DNA of 64,000 nucleotides. Source: Paenibacillus sp. sptzw28 (GTDB lineage Bacteria; Bacillota; Bacilli; Paenibacillales; Paenibacillaceae). Location: contig NZ_CP080545.1 of assembly GCF_019550795.1 (NCBI RefSeq), forward strand, positions 3,568,001 through 3,632,000, in the 5' to 3' direction. The translations under genes were made by a program, and so were the position numbers. Of this stretch, positions 1-7,549 are shown one piece after another; positions within the stretch are counted from its first letter, which is position 1; every line of letters starts with the position of its first letter. Below the pieces are notes generated by a model that saw only the letters and a program-made list of their open reading frames with translations, was not told the DNA's origin and did not search any database.

Positions 1-85
1 CGGCAGCCGCAGTGAAAGGCACTGCTCCGAATGCCAAGATGATTGCAACTGTTAGTGCCAAATACCGGTACATCGATTTAACCAT
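1..85 (-). CDS. Secreted or surface protein, N-terminal signal peptide only (cut by window edge)
   Basis: Only the first 28 codons are inside the window. They start at the ATG at 85-83 and encode MVKSMYRYLALTV followed by a hydrophobic stretch ending in an AAA-type signal peptidase site. A GGGAGAG ribosome binding site precedes the start. The promoter at 122-171 carries a Fur box, so the protein is probably made under iron limitation and exported. Its function cannot be told from this fragment; a siderophore- or heme-binding surface protein would fit the context, but that is inference. Confidence 0.7.
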   Translation of the reverse strand, partial: MVKSMYRYLALTVAIILAFGAVPFTAAA

Positions 86-121
86 GAAATGACTCTCTCC
101 CTTTTCTTATGTAATTGATAT

Positions 122-171
122 TGATAATCATTTTCATTTATGATCATATTCTTGAAGCTTCTTTCTGTCAA
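122..171 (-). promoter_or_regulatory. Fur-controlled promoter of the left-edge secreted protein
   Basis: On the minus strand there is a TTGACA -35 box (171-166), a 17-base spacer and a TATGAT -10 box (148-143). A Fur box at 122-136 reads TGATAATCATTTTCA on the plus strand, one base away from a perfect 7-1-7 palindrome, and covers the expected start of transcription. Confidence 0.8.
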
Positions 172-194
172 GAATAAATATACCGTCTATGCAA

Positions 195-932
195 TTATTC
201 GATACCCATCTTTTCGGCTAACTGTCTGAACCCTTGATAAATTTGATAATCGATCTGGATGACCGCTTCCATATCGATTTCTTCCGCTTTTATTTGTTCG
301 GCCAGCTTCGTCATTTTCTCGTCAAGGAACGAATACATATCAGCGGCGGCCGATTTAATATCGTTTTTCACGTTATCCCAAGACTGAAGGGTTTGGGCTG
401 CAGTCATTTTCACGCCTTCGGCATCGCCCGCTTCAGCCTTCTGCTTCAAATCTTTGGCAAGCGTCCTTATGTTCTTTACCGATTCTTCCATTGCCTTTTT
501 ACCGGCATCTGCAGCGGAAGGCGGATTTGGTTCCTTTTTATCCATAATAGAGCCTGTTACGGCAGCATTGGTCTCTTTGTTTTCTACAACGGCTTTATTG
601 ATTTCTTTTGTTTGCTTGGTCCCTTTCGTGCTTGCGGGTTGTTCTTTTTCTACTTCCTTTGCAGCGGTTTCTTTCGTGTCGGTTACATTAGTAACCGTTG
701 TTCCTTCGCCCGCTTCTTTTACTTCTTCCGTTCCCTTTGCTTCGGTCACTTGCGCCGACGTTTCTTCGCTCTTCCCTTCTGCTTTCTCACCGTCATTCGC
801 GCTAGCAGCAGAATCGTCCGTAACTACCGCTCCCTTACTGTCCCCCGAAGCTTTGCTGTTTTCCGATGCGGAGCTGCACCCTGCCAGGATGAATGCAAGT
901 ACCGTCATAATTACCAATTGCTTCACCTTCAA
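195..932 (-). CDS. Iron-regulated, Lys/Glu/Thr-rich lipoprotein of unknown function
   Basis: I place the start at the TTG at 932, four bases after a GAGGAGG site (943-937); a GTG at 926 is the alternative. The N-terminus has Lys residues, a hydrophobic core and the lipobox LAGC, so this is a lipoprotein on the outer face of the membrane. Roughly residues 20-145 are low-complexity (Ala, Thr, Glu, Lys), probably a flexible spacer. The last 100 residues are predicted helical, containing LQSWDNVKNDIKSAAADMY. Two perfect Fur boxes in the promoter show iron control. It lies just beyond the siderophore operon on the same strand. I do not recognise the family; the helical tail loosely recalls extracytoplasmic helical domains of iron-transport partners. 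Confidence 0.75.
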   Translation of the reverse strand: MKVKQLVIMTVLAFILAGCSSASENSKASGDSKGAVVTDDSAASANDGEKAEGKSEETSAQVTEAKGTEEVKEAGEGTTVTNVTDTKETAAKEVEKEQPASTKGTKQTKEINKAVVENKETNAAVTGSIMDKKEPNPPSAADAGKKAMEESVKNIRTLAKDLKQKAEAGDAEGVKMTAAQTLQSWDNVKNDIKSAAADMYSFLDEKMTKLAEQIKAEEIDMEAVIQIDYQIYQGFRQLAEKMGIE

Positions 933-981
933 ATATCCTCCTCTTCTTGATGAGAAATCCAATATAGCTTTAACAAATCTT

Positions 982-1033
982 ATTGTATTAGAAATGATAA
1001 TCATTATCAATATAAAAATGATAATGATTATCA
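982..1033 (-). promoter_or_regulatory. Promoter with two perfect Fur boxes
   Basis: On the minus strand the -35 is TTGATA (1010-1005), the spacer is 17 bases and the -10 is TACAAT (987-982). Two perfect 7-1-7 palindromes are present: TGATAATCATTATCA at 995-1009, inside the spacer and -35, and TGATAATGATTATCA at 1019-1033, just upstream. This drives the lipoprotein at 195-932. Confidence 0.88.
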
Positions 1034-1123
1034 GATTCATTCACTCTACTCGGAGTTCGGAGGCGAAAATACGAGCGTTTCTTGCGGTATCCTTCCGACA
1101 GGGCGATGCCGCAGAAAAACCGC

Positions 1124-1154
1124 CCGCAGGCGAGGCGTACGAGCCTGACCTGCG
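1124..1154 (-). terminator. Likely terminator of the siderophore operon
   Basis: A hairpin with arms CGCAGGTCAGGC and GCCTCGCCTGCG (two mismatches) is followed shortly by TTTTT on the minus strand, just after the stop codon of the last operon gene at 1170. Confidence 0.55.
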
Positions 1155-1169
1155 CTGCGGTCGTTCTTG

Positions 1170-2366
1170 TTACGTGATATATACGAACGCTGGGTGTTCG
1201 AGGCTGCTGAAATCATGTGCGGAGATTGACCAGCCGTATGCCCCGGCATAAGGAAATACAATTACATCCCCGGTGCGAAGCCTCATCACATTGTTGCTGC
1301 GCGCCAGAATGTCCCTTGGGCTGTTCATTCGGCCTGCAATTGTTACCGGCAGGTCATTGATCTCCTCCCTGGGAAGGGGGTATAGCCAATCGTCGACCGG
1401 TACGATATAGAACGGGTGCCGGTGCTTCCAAGCTCCCGGGAGCAGAAATTGATGCAGTCCCCCGTGTAAAACTGCAAAATTGGAATTCCGCATTCGCTTG
1501 AGATCCAGCACTTCCGCCGCGTAATAACCGCACGACGCAGCCGTATATCTGCCGCACTCGAACAGGATTTCCGGGCATGACCCTACTTCTGATTCCACAC
1601 CGATTATATTCCGAAGCTGCCTGATAAATGAGTTCCAATCGAAGGGGGCTTCAAGACTCTCGTAATTGATTCCGATGCCTCCTCCGGCATTCACATAGCG
1701 TAAATCCAGACCGAATTCGGTTTGCCACTGTCTCGCGCGACTCATATAATGCCTAATCATGGCAGCATGCTGCAGCGCATCCAATTGATTGGACAGCGAA
1801 TGGAAATGAAAACCGCGCAGCGTAATGCCAGGACAGCCTTGGGCTAGCTCTATCGCCTGAGCAATATCCGCTTCATCGATGCCAAACTGCGAAGGCACCC
1901 CGCACATCTGCAAGGTTCCTGCCGGCAGCGGTCCGCGCAGATTTACCCGCAGCAGAATATCGGCATTCGTGCCTAACCGCTCAGCGATCCAGTTCGTCCT
2001 CAGCAGCTCGGAGATGCTTTCAACATGAAGCAGGGAAACCCGTTGGCGCAGAGCCTCCTCAATTTCATTGTCCGTTTTGCCCGGGCCGCCGAATATAATT
2101 TCGGCTTCTTGGGATACCTCCCGCACTTTTAAGACTTCCCCCAGCGATGCTACCTCAAAGCCGTTTACAATGGGTAGAAGCGTCCCGAGCAGCGTTTTAT
2201 CCGAATTCGCTTTAATCGCATAAAAGTATTTTACGCCTGAAGGTAATGAGGCGACGATTCGCTCTGCATTTCGCTTCAGCTCGCCAATATCGTATATAAA
2301 CGCGCTGAACGGCTCACCCGGATTTGTGCTTTTCCAGCTTGTTATGTAGTCCGATATATGATTCAT
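1170..2366 (-). CDS. Second SbnH-like PLP decarboxylase paralogue, catalytic Cys replaced by Asn
   Basis: A 398-residue fold-III PLP enzyme (alanine-racemase/ODC type barrel) clearly paralogous to the SbnH-like protein at 5547-6752. The PLP lysine is kept (K52 in YAIKANSD), as are the GGPGKTD and NAGGGIGINY motifs and the AGAYGWS segment near the end. The position that is Cys351 in the paralogue (QLCTPKD) is Asn348 here (RMNSPRD); in ODC/DAPDC-type enzymes this Cys is catalytic. The start ATG overlaps the stop of the sbnD-like gene (ATGA), so it is the last gene of the operon. It may decarboxylate a different intermediate, carry out a side reaction such as decarboxylative transamination, or be inactive. 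S. aureus sbn has only one sbnH. Confidence 0.85.
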   Translation of the reverse strand: MNHISDYITSWKSTNPGEPFSAFIYDIGELKRNAERIVASLPSGVKYFYAIKANSDKTLLGTLLPIVNGFEVASLGEVLKVREVSQEAEIIFGGPGKTDNEIEEALRQRVSLLHVESISELLRTNWIAERLGTNADILLRVNLRGPLPAGTLQMCGVPSQFGIDEADIAQAIELAQGCPGITLRGFHFHSLSNQLDALQHAAMIRHYMSRARQWQTEFGLDLRYVNAGGGIGINYESLEAPFDWNSFIRQLRNIIGVESEVGSCPEILFECGRYTAASCGYYAAEVLDLKRMRNSNFAVLHGGLHQFLLPGAWKHRHPFYIVPVDDWLYPLPREEINDLPVTIAGRMNSPRDILARSNNVMRLRTGDVIVFPYAGAYGWSISAHDFSSLEHPAFVYIT

Positions 2367-3580
2367 CTGATTGCTCCTTTAACCGGTGAATCAAGCGGTG
2401 ACCTGGCGGCCGCTGCAACTATGAGCGACGCGAGCACGAAGAAGGCCCCGAACAAGATAAAGACGAAGGCCGAGCTGTACACCCCCGCAAGCAGCCCTCC
2501 CGTAAGCGGACCGGCAATTTGTCCGGTCACCAGGGCTCCGCTGGCTGAACCGATGCTGGTACCCCTGCGGTCGGCGCTGGATGTCCGGCAGACGACAAGG
2601 AATACGGACTGCAGCAGCGCGCTGAAGCCGAAGCCCTGCACCAGCCTCAGAGGAATCAGCCATTCGGGACTGGAGACGGCCGATTGCAGCATAACCGCCA
2701 GTCCGCAGATCGCAGCCGCCCAGGCAAAGTTGCGTTCGACCGGAGCCATATCGTTGCGCCTCCCCCACCAGGAAGACGCTGCCCAAGAGGCCGCCCAGGT
2801 TACGCCCTGCAGCAAGCCGATCCATAAGGCTGCATTACCCGAATCCGAGACTAACAGATTAACCTGCGGAGCAAATACCGAGACCAGCCCGTAAGCGCCG
2901 ATATTGGCGCAAATTCCAGCCATTATAAATGATCTGCAGATGCGGTCGGCAAACAGCTCGCGCAGAACGGCGGGAATCCCTGCATGTTGCGACACATGCG
3001 CGGGCCTGCGTTCTCCTTCTTTCAAACCAAGCGCAGCCAAAATCGACCACAGGAGGAGCAGCCCCCCCAGCAGCAGAAGCAGTGCCCGGAAACCGACCGT
3101 CCCCCAGAACAGACCGATAATCAGCGGTCCCGCGAGCGACCCGGCGGCCACCGCACCCTCGAGCTTCCCGAACGCTTTTCCCCGCTCCTTCTCCGGTACG
3201 GCGCCTCCGGCATAGGCGGCTCCTGCATCCACTACGCCTCCAAGCACACCTTGAAGCAGCCGCAGCACCAGCAGCTGCGCCGGGGTTTGGGCCAGCCCCA
3301 TTGCGATAAGAACGAGCGAAATGCCAAGCAGTGCCCGTACGACCATCCACTTCCTGCCGAGCCGGTCCCCGAGTTTACCCCAAAGCGGCGCCGTCAGCGC
3401 ATACGAAAGAGCCGGCGCCGCCAAAGCCAGCCCGCTCCAGAGCATAACGCCTTCCCTCCTGCCCATTTCCTCCATATACATAGGCAGAAAAGGCGCGATT
3501 GCCGTCAGGCTTGCGGTTGATAAAAAGTGACCTCCCCACAGCAGCCGCAAGCTTCTTTTCCAATCCGAAAGTCCACTCAT
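2363..3580 (-). CDS. sbnD: MFS exporter, SbnD-like siderophore efflux protein
   Basis: A 405-residue major facilitator with about 12 membrane segments. The motif GKLGDRLGRKW after the second segment is the typical MFS loop 2-3 signature. In the staphyloferrin B system SbnD exports the finished siderophore across the cytoplasmic membrane, and its place here between synthetase and decarboxylase genes supports the same job. The start overlaps the stop of the upstream synthetase gene (3577-3580) and its end overlaps the next start. Orthology to SbnD is inferred from context; the fold assignment is secure. Confidence 0.85.
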   Translation of the reverse strand: MSGLSDWKRSLRLLWGGHFLSTASLTAIAPFLPMYMEEMGRREGVMLWSGLALAAPALSYALTAPLWGKLGDRLGRKWMVVRALLGISLVLIAMGLAQTPAQLLVLRLLQGVLGGVVDAGAAYAGGAVPEKERGKAFGKLEGAVAAGSLAGPLIIGLFWGTVGFRALLLLLGGLLLLWSILAALGLKEGERRPAHVSQHAGIPAVLRELFADRICRSFIMAGICANIGAYGLVSVFAPQVNLLVSDSGNAALWIGLLQGVTWAASWAASSWWGRRNDMAPVERNFAWAAAICGLAVMLQSAVSSPEWLIPLRLVQGFGFSALLQSVFLVVCRTSSADRRGTSIGSASGALVTGQIAGPLTGGLLAGVYSSAFVFILFGAFFVLASLIVAAAARSPLDSPVKGAIR

Positions 3581-5517
3581 TTTACATTCAGCCCGCGATC
3601 GATTAGATTAAAGAATGGATTCGGCGCCCGCCCGCTTCCCGAGGGCATGCTTCCTCCGGGTCTCCCCTGCTGCTGCAGCAGCGGCGTTATAATTTGTTTC
3701 CAGGGCCACGTTTCCCGTTCGAACAGCAGCTCTTCCACCGTGCTCCGGTCTTCATCCGGTATACCGGCACAGGCGACCGCCCGCTTCAAACTTTCGCGGA
3801 TCGCCTTCCAGAGCAGCTCCTCTTCTATTCCGCACCACTTTACAAGTGAATCGGCAATTGAATATAAATTCACCTGAATGCCTAGCGTCTGGAAATAAGA
3901 AAGCAGCTGCTCCGCCGACTTGTTGTAAAGCGAATTAGGTCTGTCCGGTTTGACAATATATCCGGGATCGGCAAGGCCGTTTCTTTCAAGCCAAGGCAGA
4001 TAGAGACGAACGGTATCGTGGTCGCGCAGCACAATTCCCGCTGTCCTTCCGTGCTTCAGAACAAGCAGCACGTTCTGTCCGTGAACCTCGGGCATAACGC
4101 CGAAGCGCAGCATGTGCATACAAATAGTCAAATATTCGTCGCATATTTCGCCGAATAACTGCAAAACCGTATCCTCGCCCCGCCGCATCTCCCGCAATTC
4201 CAGCCAGGAGTCGAATAAGTGGCCGCCGCCCGTTCCGGGCCCGCTGACGGAAAATGCCGACATCGGCACCAGACGATGCGATTGGTCTATCGCCGGATAC
4301 CGGCGAATCTGACAGGATAGATGTCTTGGGCGGTCGTCAAACCAGTCTCCCGCTTTGGGCATAAAAGCCCACCAAGCGGTTTCATCGCACAGGAAAAGCC
4401 GCTCGGATAACGTCTCATCGGCGCCCCGCAGCTGCTCAAGCAGCCGCTGCCCCTTATCGCCGTTCGTCATATAAAGCGCAGGAAGCGAGCGAATTGCCCC
4501 GAGAGAAACAACTCCAAGAGGCAGCTTCACATGATGTCCGTCATCGAGCGGGGTCAAGGAACGGACCGAGGATGTTGCCGCGTATTCGCCGGCCGAAATT
4601 CCCAGGGGAATGCATACGCCGGCTTCCAGCTCGCTCCCGAGCTCCCGGGGCAGCATACGTTCCAGCTGCCAAGGATGCACCGGCAATGCGGTATATTCGT
4701 CACTGCTTAAGCCAAGCCGCTCGAAAGCCGCCGCTAACAGGCTTTGTTCTTTCCGGTGCAGCAGAAGCCCGGCGGGATCAAGTCCCTCAGTGCCGCTTCC
4801 GGGCAATGTCACATCACGTCTTAATGCCACCCACTCGAGCGGGAAGGTTCCGGCATACTCCGCACTGTAACGGATAACCTCCTTGTCGTCCCAGCCCTCC
4901 TTGGCTTTGGCCGCCGGGTGAAACGGGCGGTCCCTCAGCGCTGACCACCGTTCAAGCTCCAGAAGGGAGGCTGGAAATGCAGGCGGCCCTGAGCCGACCG
5001 TCGTCTGCACTTGAAGCGACAACGTCTTATGCCTTACCGATATTCGAACCTGTTCACATAAGCGAACCCAATCATAATCCCCTTCTGAAGCATAAGTGCC
5101 CCCGCATTCAGCCAATAACGACAACAGAGCGTCCAGATCCAGGTTCCGAAGCGAAACGCAGCCGTTATCCATTGCATCCGCTTGAATAATAGCGCTGCCG
5201 GTAAACCGGTACGGCACATGATAAGCGGATTCCACCGGAATAAGCAGGCGGGAATTCCCGGCCCCGGGGACCGGACACTGCAGCACGAGTTTTTCCGCAT
5301 TCGCGGCATCGGCCGCAAGATATGCGTCACGCAGCTGTCCCGGCAGCTCGCCGGCATACACCGCCAAGGCTTGTCCGCCTGCCGGCAGCAGTCCTTCCGC
5401 CAGTAAGGCGTTAACCAAATCGGTCAGCACATAAGACGAGGCCAGCGCGACTTCGTCGAGGCTATGCGTGCCAATAGCCGCATTGTCCCTGGCTTGGACC
5501 GTAATCGGATCAATCAT
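3577..5517 (-). CDS. sbnE: IucA/IucC-family NIS synthetase, SbnE-like
   Basis: A 646-residue siderophore synthetase of the IucA/IucC family, which adenylates a carboxylate and condenses it with an amine. Family marks are RPFHPAAKAKEGW in the N-terminal half, LPVHPWQ in the middle, ATSSVRSL, and MPEVHGQNVLL with LRDHDTVR in the C-terminal FhuF-like portion. It is longer than the usual 580-600 residues because of an extended Pro/Gly-rich C-terminus. By elimination from the other two synthetases and by its RPFHP motif I take it as the SbnE type (citrate plus L-2,3-diaminopropionate); this subtype call is tentative. The start has AGGAGAG seven bases upstream, and the stop overlaps the sbnD-like gene. 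Confidence 0.8.
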   Translation of the reverse strand: MIDPITVQARDNAAIGTHSLDEVALASSYVLTDLVNALLAEGLLPAGGQALAVYAGELPGQLRDAYLAADAANAEKLVLQCPVPGAGNSRLLIPVESAYHVPYRFTGSAIIQADAMDNGCVSLRNLDLDALLSLLAECGGTYASEGDYDWVRLCEQVRISVRHKTLSLQVQTTVGSGPPAFPASLLELERWSALRDRPFHPAAKAKEGWDDKEVIRYSAEYAGTFPLEWVALRRDVTLPGSGTEGLDPAGLLLHRKEQSLLAAAFERLGLSSDEYTALPVHPWQLERMLPRELGSELEAGVCIPLGISAGEYAATSSVRSLTPLDDGHHVKLPLGVVSLGAIRSLPALYMTNGDKGQRLLEQLRGADETLSERLFLCDETAWWAFMPKAGDWFDDRPRHLSCQIRRYPAIDQSHRLVPMSAFSVSGPGTGGGHLFDSWLELREMRRGEDTVLQLFGEICDEYLTICMHMLRFGVMPEVHGQNVLLVLKHGRTAGIVLRDHDTVRLYLPWLERNGLADPGYIVKPDRPNSLYNKSAEQLLSYFQTLGIQVNLYSIADSLVKWCGIEEELLWKAIRESLKRAVACAGIPDEDRSTVEELLFERETWPWKQIITPLLQQQGRPGGSMPSGSGRAPNPFFNLIDRGLNVK

Positions 5518-5546
5518 AGGTCTCTCCTCTCGCTTCTGAGATATAC

Positions 5547-6752
5547 TTACGGCAGGAATATATGCTCGGGATGCGGATGGCTCAGAAAGTCATGATGGGA
5601 TATGGACCAGCCGTAAGCACCGGCGAAGCGAAACAAGACGACATCCCCGATTCTCAGACACCCGATATGCGCATCTCTTGCCAGCACATCCTTCGGAGTG
5701 CACAGCTGCCCGACTACCGTAACTTCCTCATCTGTAAGCTCCGTTCTTGAGAAAGGGTATGGCCAGCGCTCAAGAGGTACGATCTCAAACGGGTGGCTGT
5801 GCTGCCAGGAAACTGGCAGCCGGAAATGGTTGGTGCCCCCTCGGACAATTGCGTAATTCTTGCCGTGATTTCTCTTGATGTCAATCACCTGGGCGGCATA
5901 CCAGCCGCATGCTGCCGTAATGTATCTCCCTGGCTCAAAGTACAGCTGCAGACCGTCCCATGCCTGTTTGTCAAGCACGTTACTCAGCTCGCTTACAAAC
6001 GTATCCCAATCGAACTGGCTGTCCAGATCCGCATAATTAACGCCGATGCCGCCTCCCGCATTAAGCACGGAAACGGTCAAGCCGAACTCGTCGGCCCACT
6101 GGCGGACACGCATGCAGTATAGAGAGACCAGCTCGGCGTGGCGTTCTGCATCCAGATTGTTCGAGATCGAGTGAAGATGGAATCCTTCTACCTTTATAGA
6201 AGACAAACACAAAGCGGTGCGGATCGCTTCCGGGATATCCTCTTCATCGATCCCGAACTGAGTCGGTCTCCCCCCCATAGCAAGCGTCGCTTCGGGAAGG
6301 GAAGTGCGAAGGTTGACCCGCAGCAGAACCGGAACGGTCGTTCCGTGCTTCTGCGCGATAACGTTAATGCGCCGCAGCTCATGGATGCTCTCCGCATGGA
6401 TCAGACTGACCCTGTGTTCGATTGCGCCTTCAATTTCCCGGTCGGTCTTCCCCGGTCCGCCGAACAGTATCGGCACGTCATGCGATACGTCTCTGATCTG
6501 AAGAATTTCCCCGAGCGATGCAGCCTCGAAGCCATGGACGATCCCGCATAGCTGCTTCAATATTTCCTTATCCGAGTTTGCTTTCATTGCATAAAATAAC
6601 CTGCACTGTTCAGGGAGCGACTGCACGCGCCGGGCGGCATGCTCCTGCAGCAGCTGCAAATCGTAAATGAACGCGCAAACCGGGTCTGTCCGGGTCTGCG
6701 CCCATTGATCGATGTAATCAAGAACCTTGTTTCCCATCTTCACATTATTCAT
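5547..6752 (-). CDS. sbnH: SbnH-like PLP-dependent decarboxylase
   Basis: A 401-residue fold-III PLP decarboxylase. The PLP lysine is K57 in YAMKANSD, the glycine loop is NAGGGIGVNY, and the catalytic Cys is C351 in QLCTPKD. In staphyloferrin B synthesis SbnH decarboxylates the citryl-diaminopropionate intermediate to citryl-diaminoethane. The start overlaps the stop of the sbnG-like gene (ATGA at 6752-6749), so the two are translationally coupled. Gene order F-G-H matches S. aureus. A near-full-length paralogue lies at 1170-2366. Confidence 0.87.
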   Translation of the reverse strand: MNNVKMGNKVLDYIDQWAQTRTDPVCAFIYDLQLLQEHAARRVQSLPEQCRLFYAMKANSDKEILKQLCGIVHGFEAASLGEILQIRDVSHDVPILFGGPGKTDREIEGAIEHRVSLIHAESIHELRRINVIAQKHGTTVPVLLRVNLRTSLPEATLAMGGRPTQFGIDEEDIPEAIRTALCLSSIKVEGFHLHSISNNLDAERHAELVSLYCMRVRQWADEFGLTVSVLNAGGGIGVNYADLDSQFDWDTFVSELSNVLDKQAWDGLQLYFEPGRYITAACGWYAAQVIDIKRNHGKNYAIVRGGTNHFRLPVSWQHSHPFEIVPLERWPYPFSRTELTDEEVTVVGQLCTPKDVLARDAHIGCLRIGDVVLFRFAGAYGWSISHHDFLSHPHPEHIFLP

Positions 6753-7537
6753 TGCGGTTTCCTTTCCGTACTTTTCTCCGAATATGTACGCAGATGCCCG
6801 CGAAGCGCCCGGAACGAAACTCCCCGCTCGTCCCCGAGCACGAATGCACGAACACCTCTCCCGAGCCAGTCCTCAATGTCCTCGGCGGCACGGGGGATCG
6901 CACAGTACGGCACGCCGCAGCGCAGCGCTGCGGCGTGTGCCTGCCGCAGACCGTCCCGGACGCAGGAAGAGCGCATCTGCCACGGAACACCATAGGATTG
7001 CGATAAGTCTGCTGCGCCTTCAAGCACCATATCGACACCGGGGACGGATAATATTTCATCCGCCCGCTCAACGCCCTCCCGGCTTTCAATCATCGGTACG
7101 ACCATAATTTCTTTGTTGGCCTTTTCCATATAAGCAACCAGATCATGCTTGCCGAACGCCCCAGGCCTTCCTCCGTTAAGGCTTCTTGTGCCTTGCGGGT
7201 GGTACCGGCAGGCGCGTACGATAAGCTCCGCCTGCTCCCTGCTCTCGACTGATGGCACGACGATGCCTTGGGCGCCCCCGTCGAGAGCCCGCAGTATTTC
7301 TTTGGGATTCGGCCCGGACACGCGCACGAGCGCTGTGATACGGGCGGCTTCGGCAGCCCGGATCATGTTCTCGAGCGTTTCCGGATTCACCAGCACATGC
7401 TCGGTATCGATAATGACAAAATCATAATCGGCGCATCCAATCATCTCGACGACGACCGGGGACGGGATGGAACAAAAGAGTCCATAAACGTGCAGGCCGT
7501 CCGCCAGCTTTTGCTTAAGAGTGTTCTCTCTCAACAT
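6749..7537 (-). CDS. sbnG: SbnG-like citrate synthase of the HpcH/HpaI aldolase family
   Basis: About 262 residues, close to the size of SbnG. It is a class II aldolase-fold protein with the metal and substrate motifs VVPMIESREG and VDMVLEGAADLSQSYG. SbnG makes citrate from oxaloacetate and acetyl-CoA independently of the TCA cycle, supplying the siderophore backbone when iron limits aconitase and related flux. I chose the ATG at 7537 over the upstream TTG at 7549, which follows the previous stop directly and has no ribosome site; the ATG also has only a weak one, so translation probably depends on coupling to the preceding synthetase gene. The stop overlaps the sbnH-like start. Confidence 0.85.
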   Translation of the reverse strand: MLRENTLKQKLADGLHVYGLFCSIPSPVVVEMIGCADYDFVIIDTEHVLVNPETLENMIRAAEAARITALVRVSGPNPKEILRALDGGAQGIVVPSVESREQAELIVRACRYHPQGTRSLNGGRPGAFGKHDLVAYMEKANKEIMVVPMIESREGVERADEILSVPGVDMVLEGAADLSQSYGVPWQMRSSCVRDGLRQAHAAALRCGVPYCAIPRAAEDIEDWLGRGVRAFVLGDERGVSFRALRGHLRTYSEKSTERKPQ

Positions 7538-7549
7538 GCAGCGCACCAA

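Noticed and set aside
454..1251. Long plus-strand frame opposite the left lipoprotein
   Set aside because: It is the antisense shadow of a low-complexity coding region and crosses both Fur boxes and the terminator; no ribosome site.
1046..1261. A 71-codon minus-strand frame between the lipoprotein and the second sbnH-like gene
   Set aside because: It overlaps the end of the sbnH-like gene in another frame and the operon terminator, and has no ribosome site.
2859..3350. Long Arg/Ala-rich frame inside the sbnD-like gene
   Set aside because: Its composition (runs of Arg, Ala, Gly) is typical of a frame-shifted reading of a GC-rich membrane protein gene; the sbnD frame has clear family motifs.
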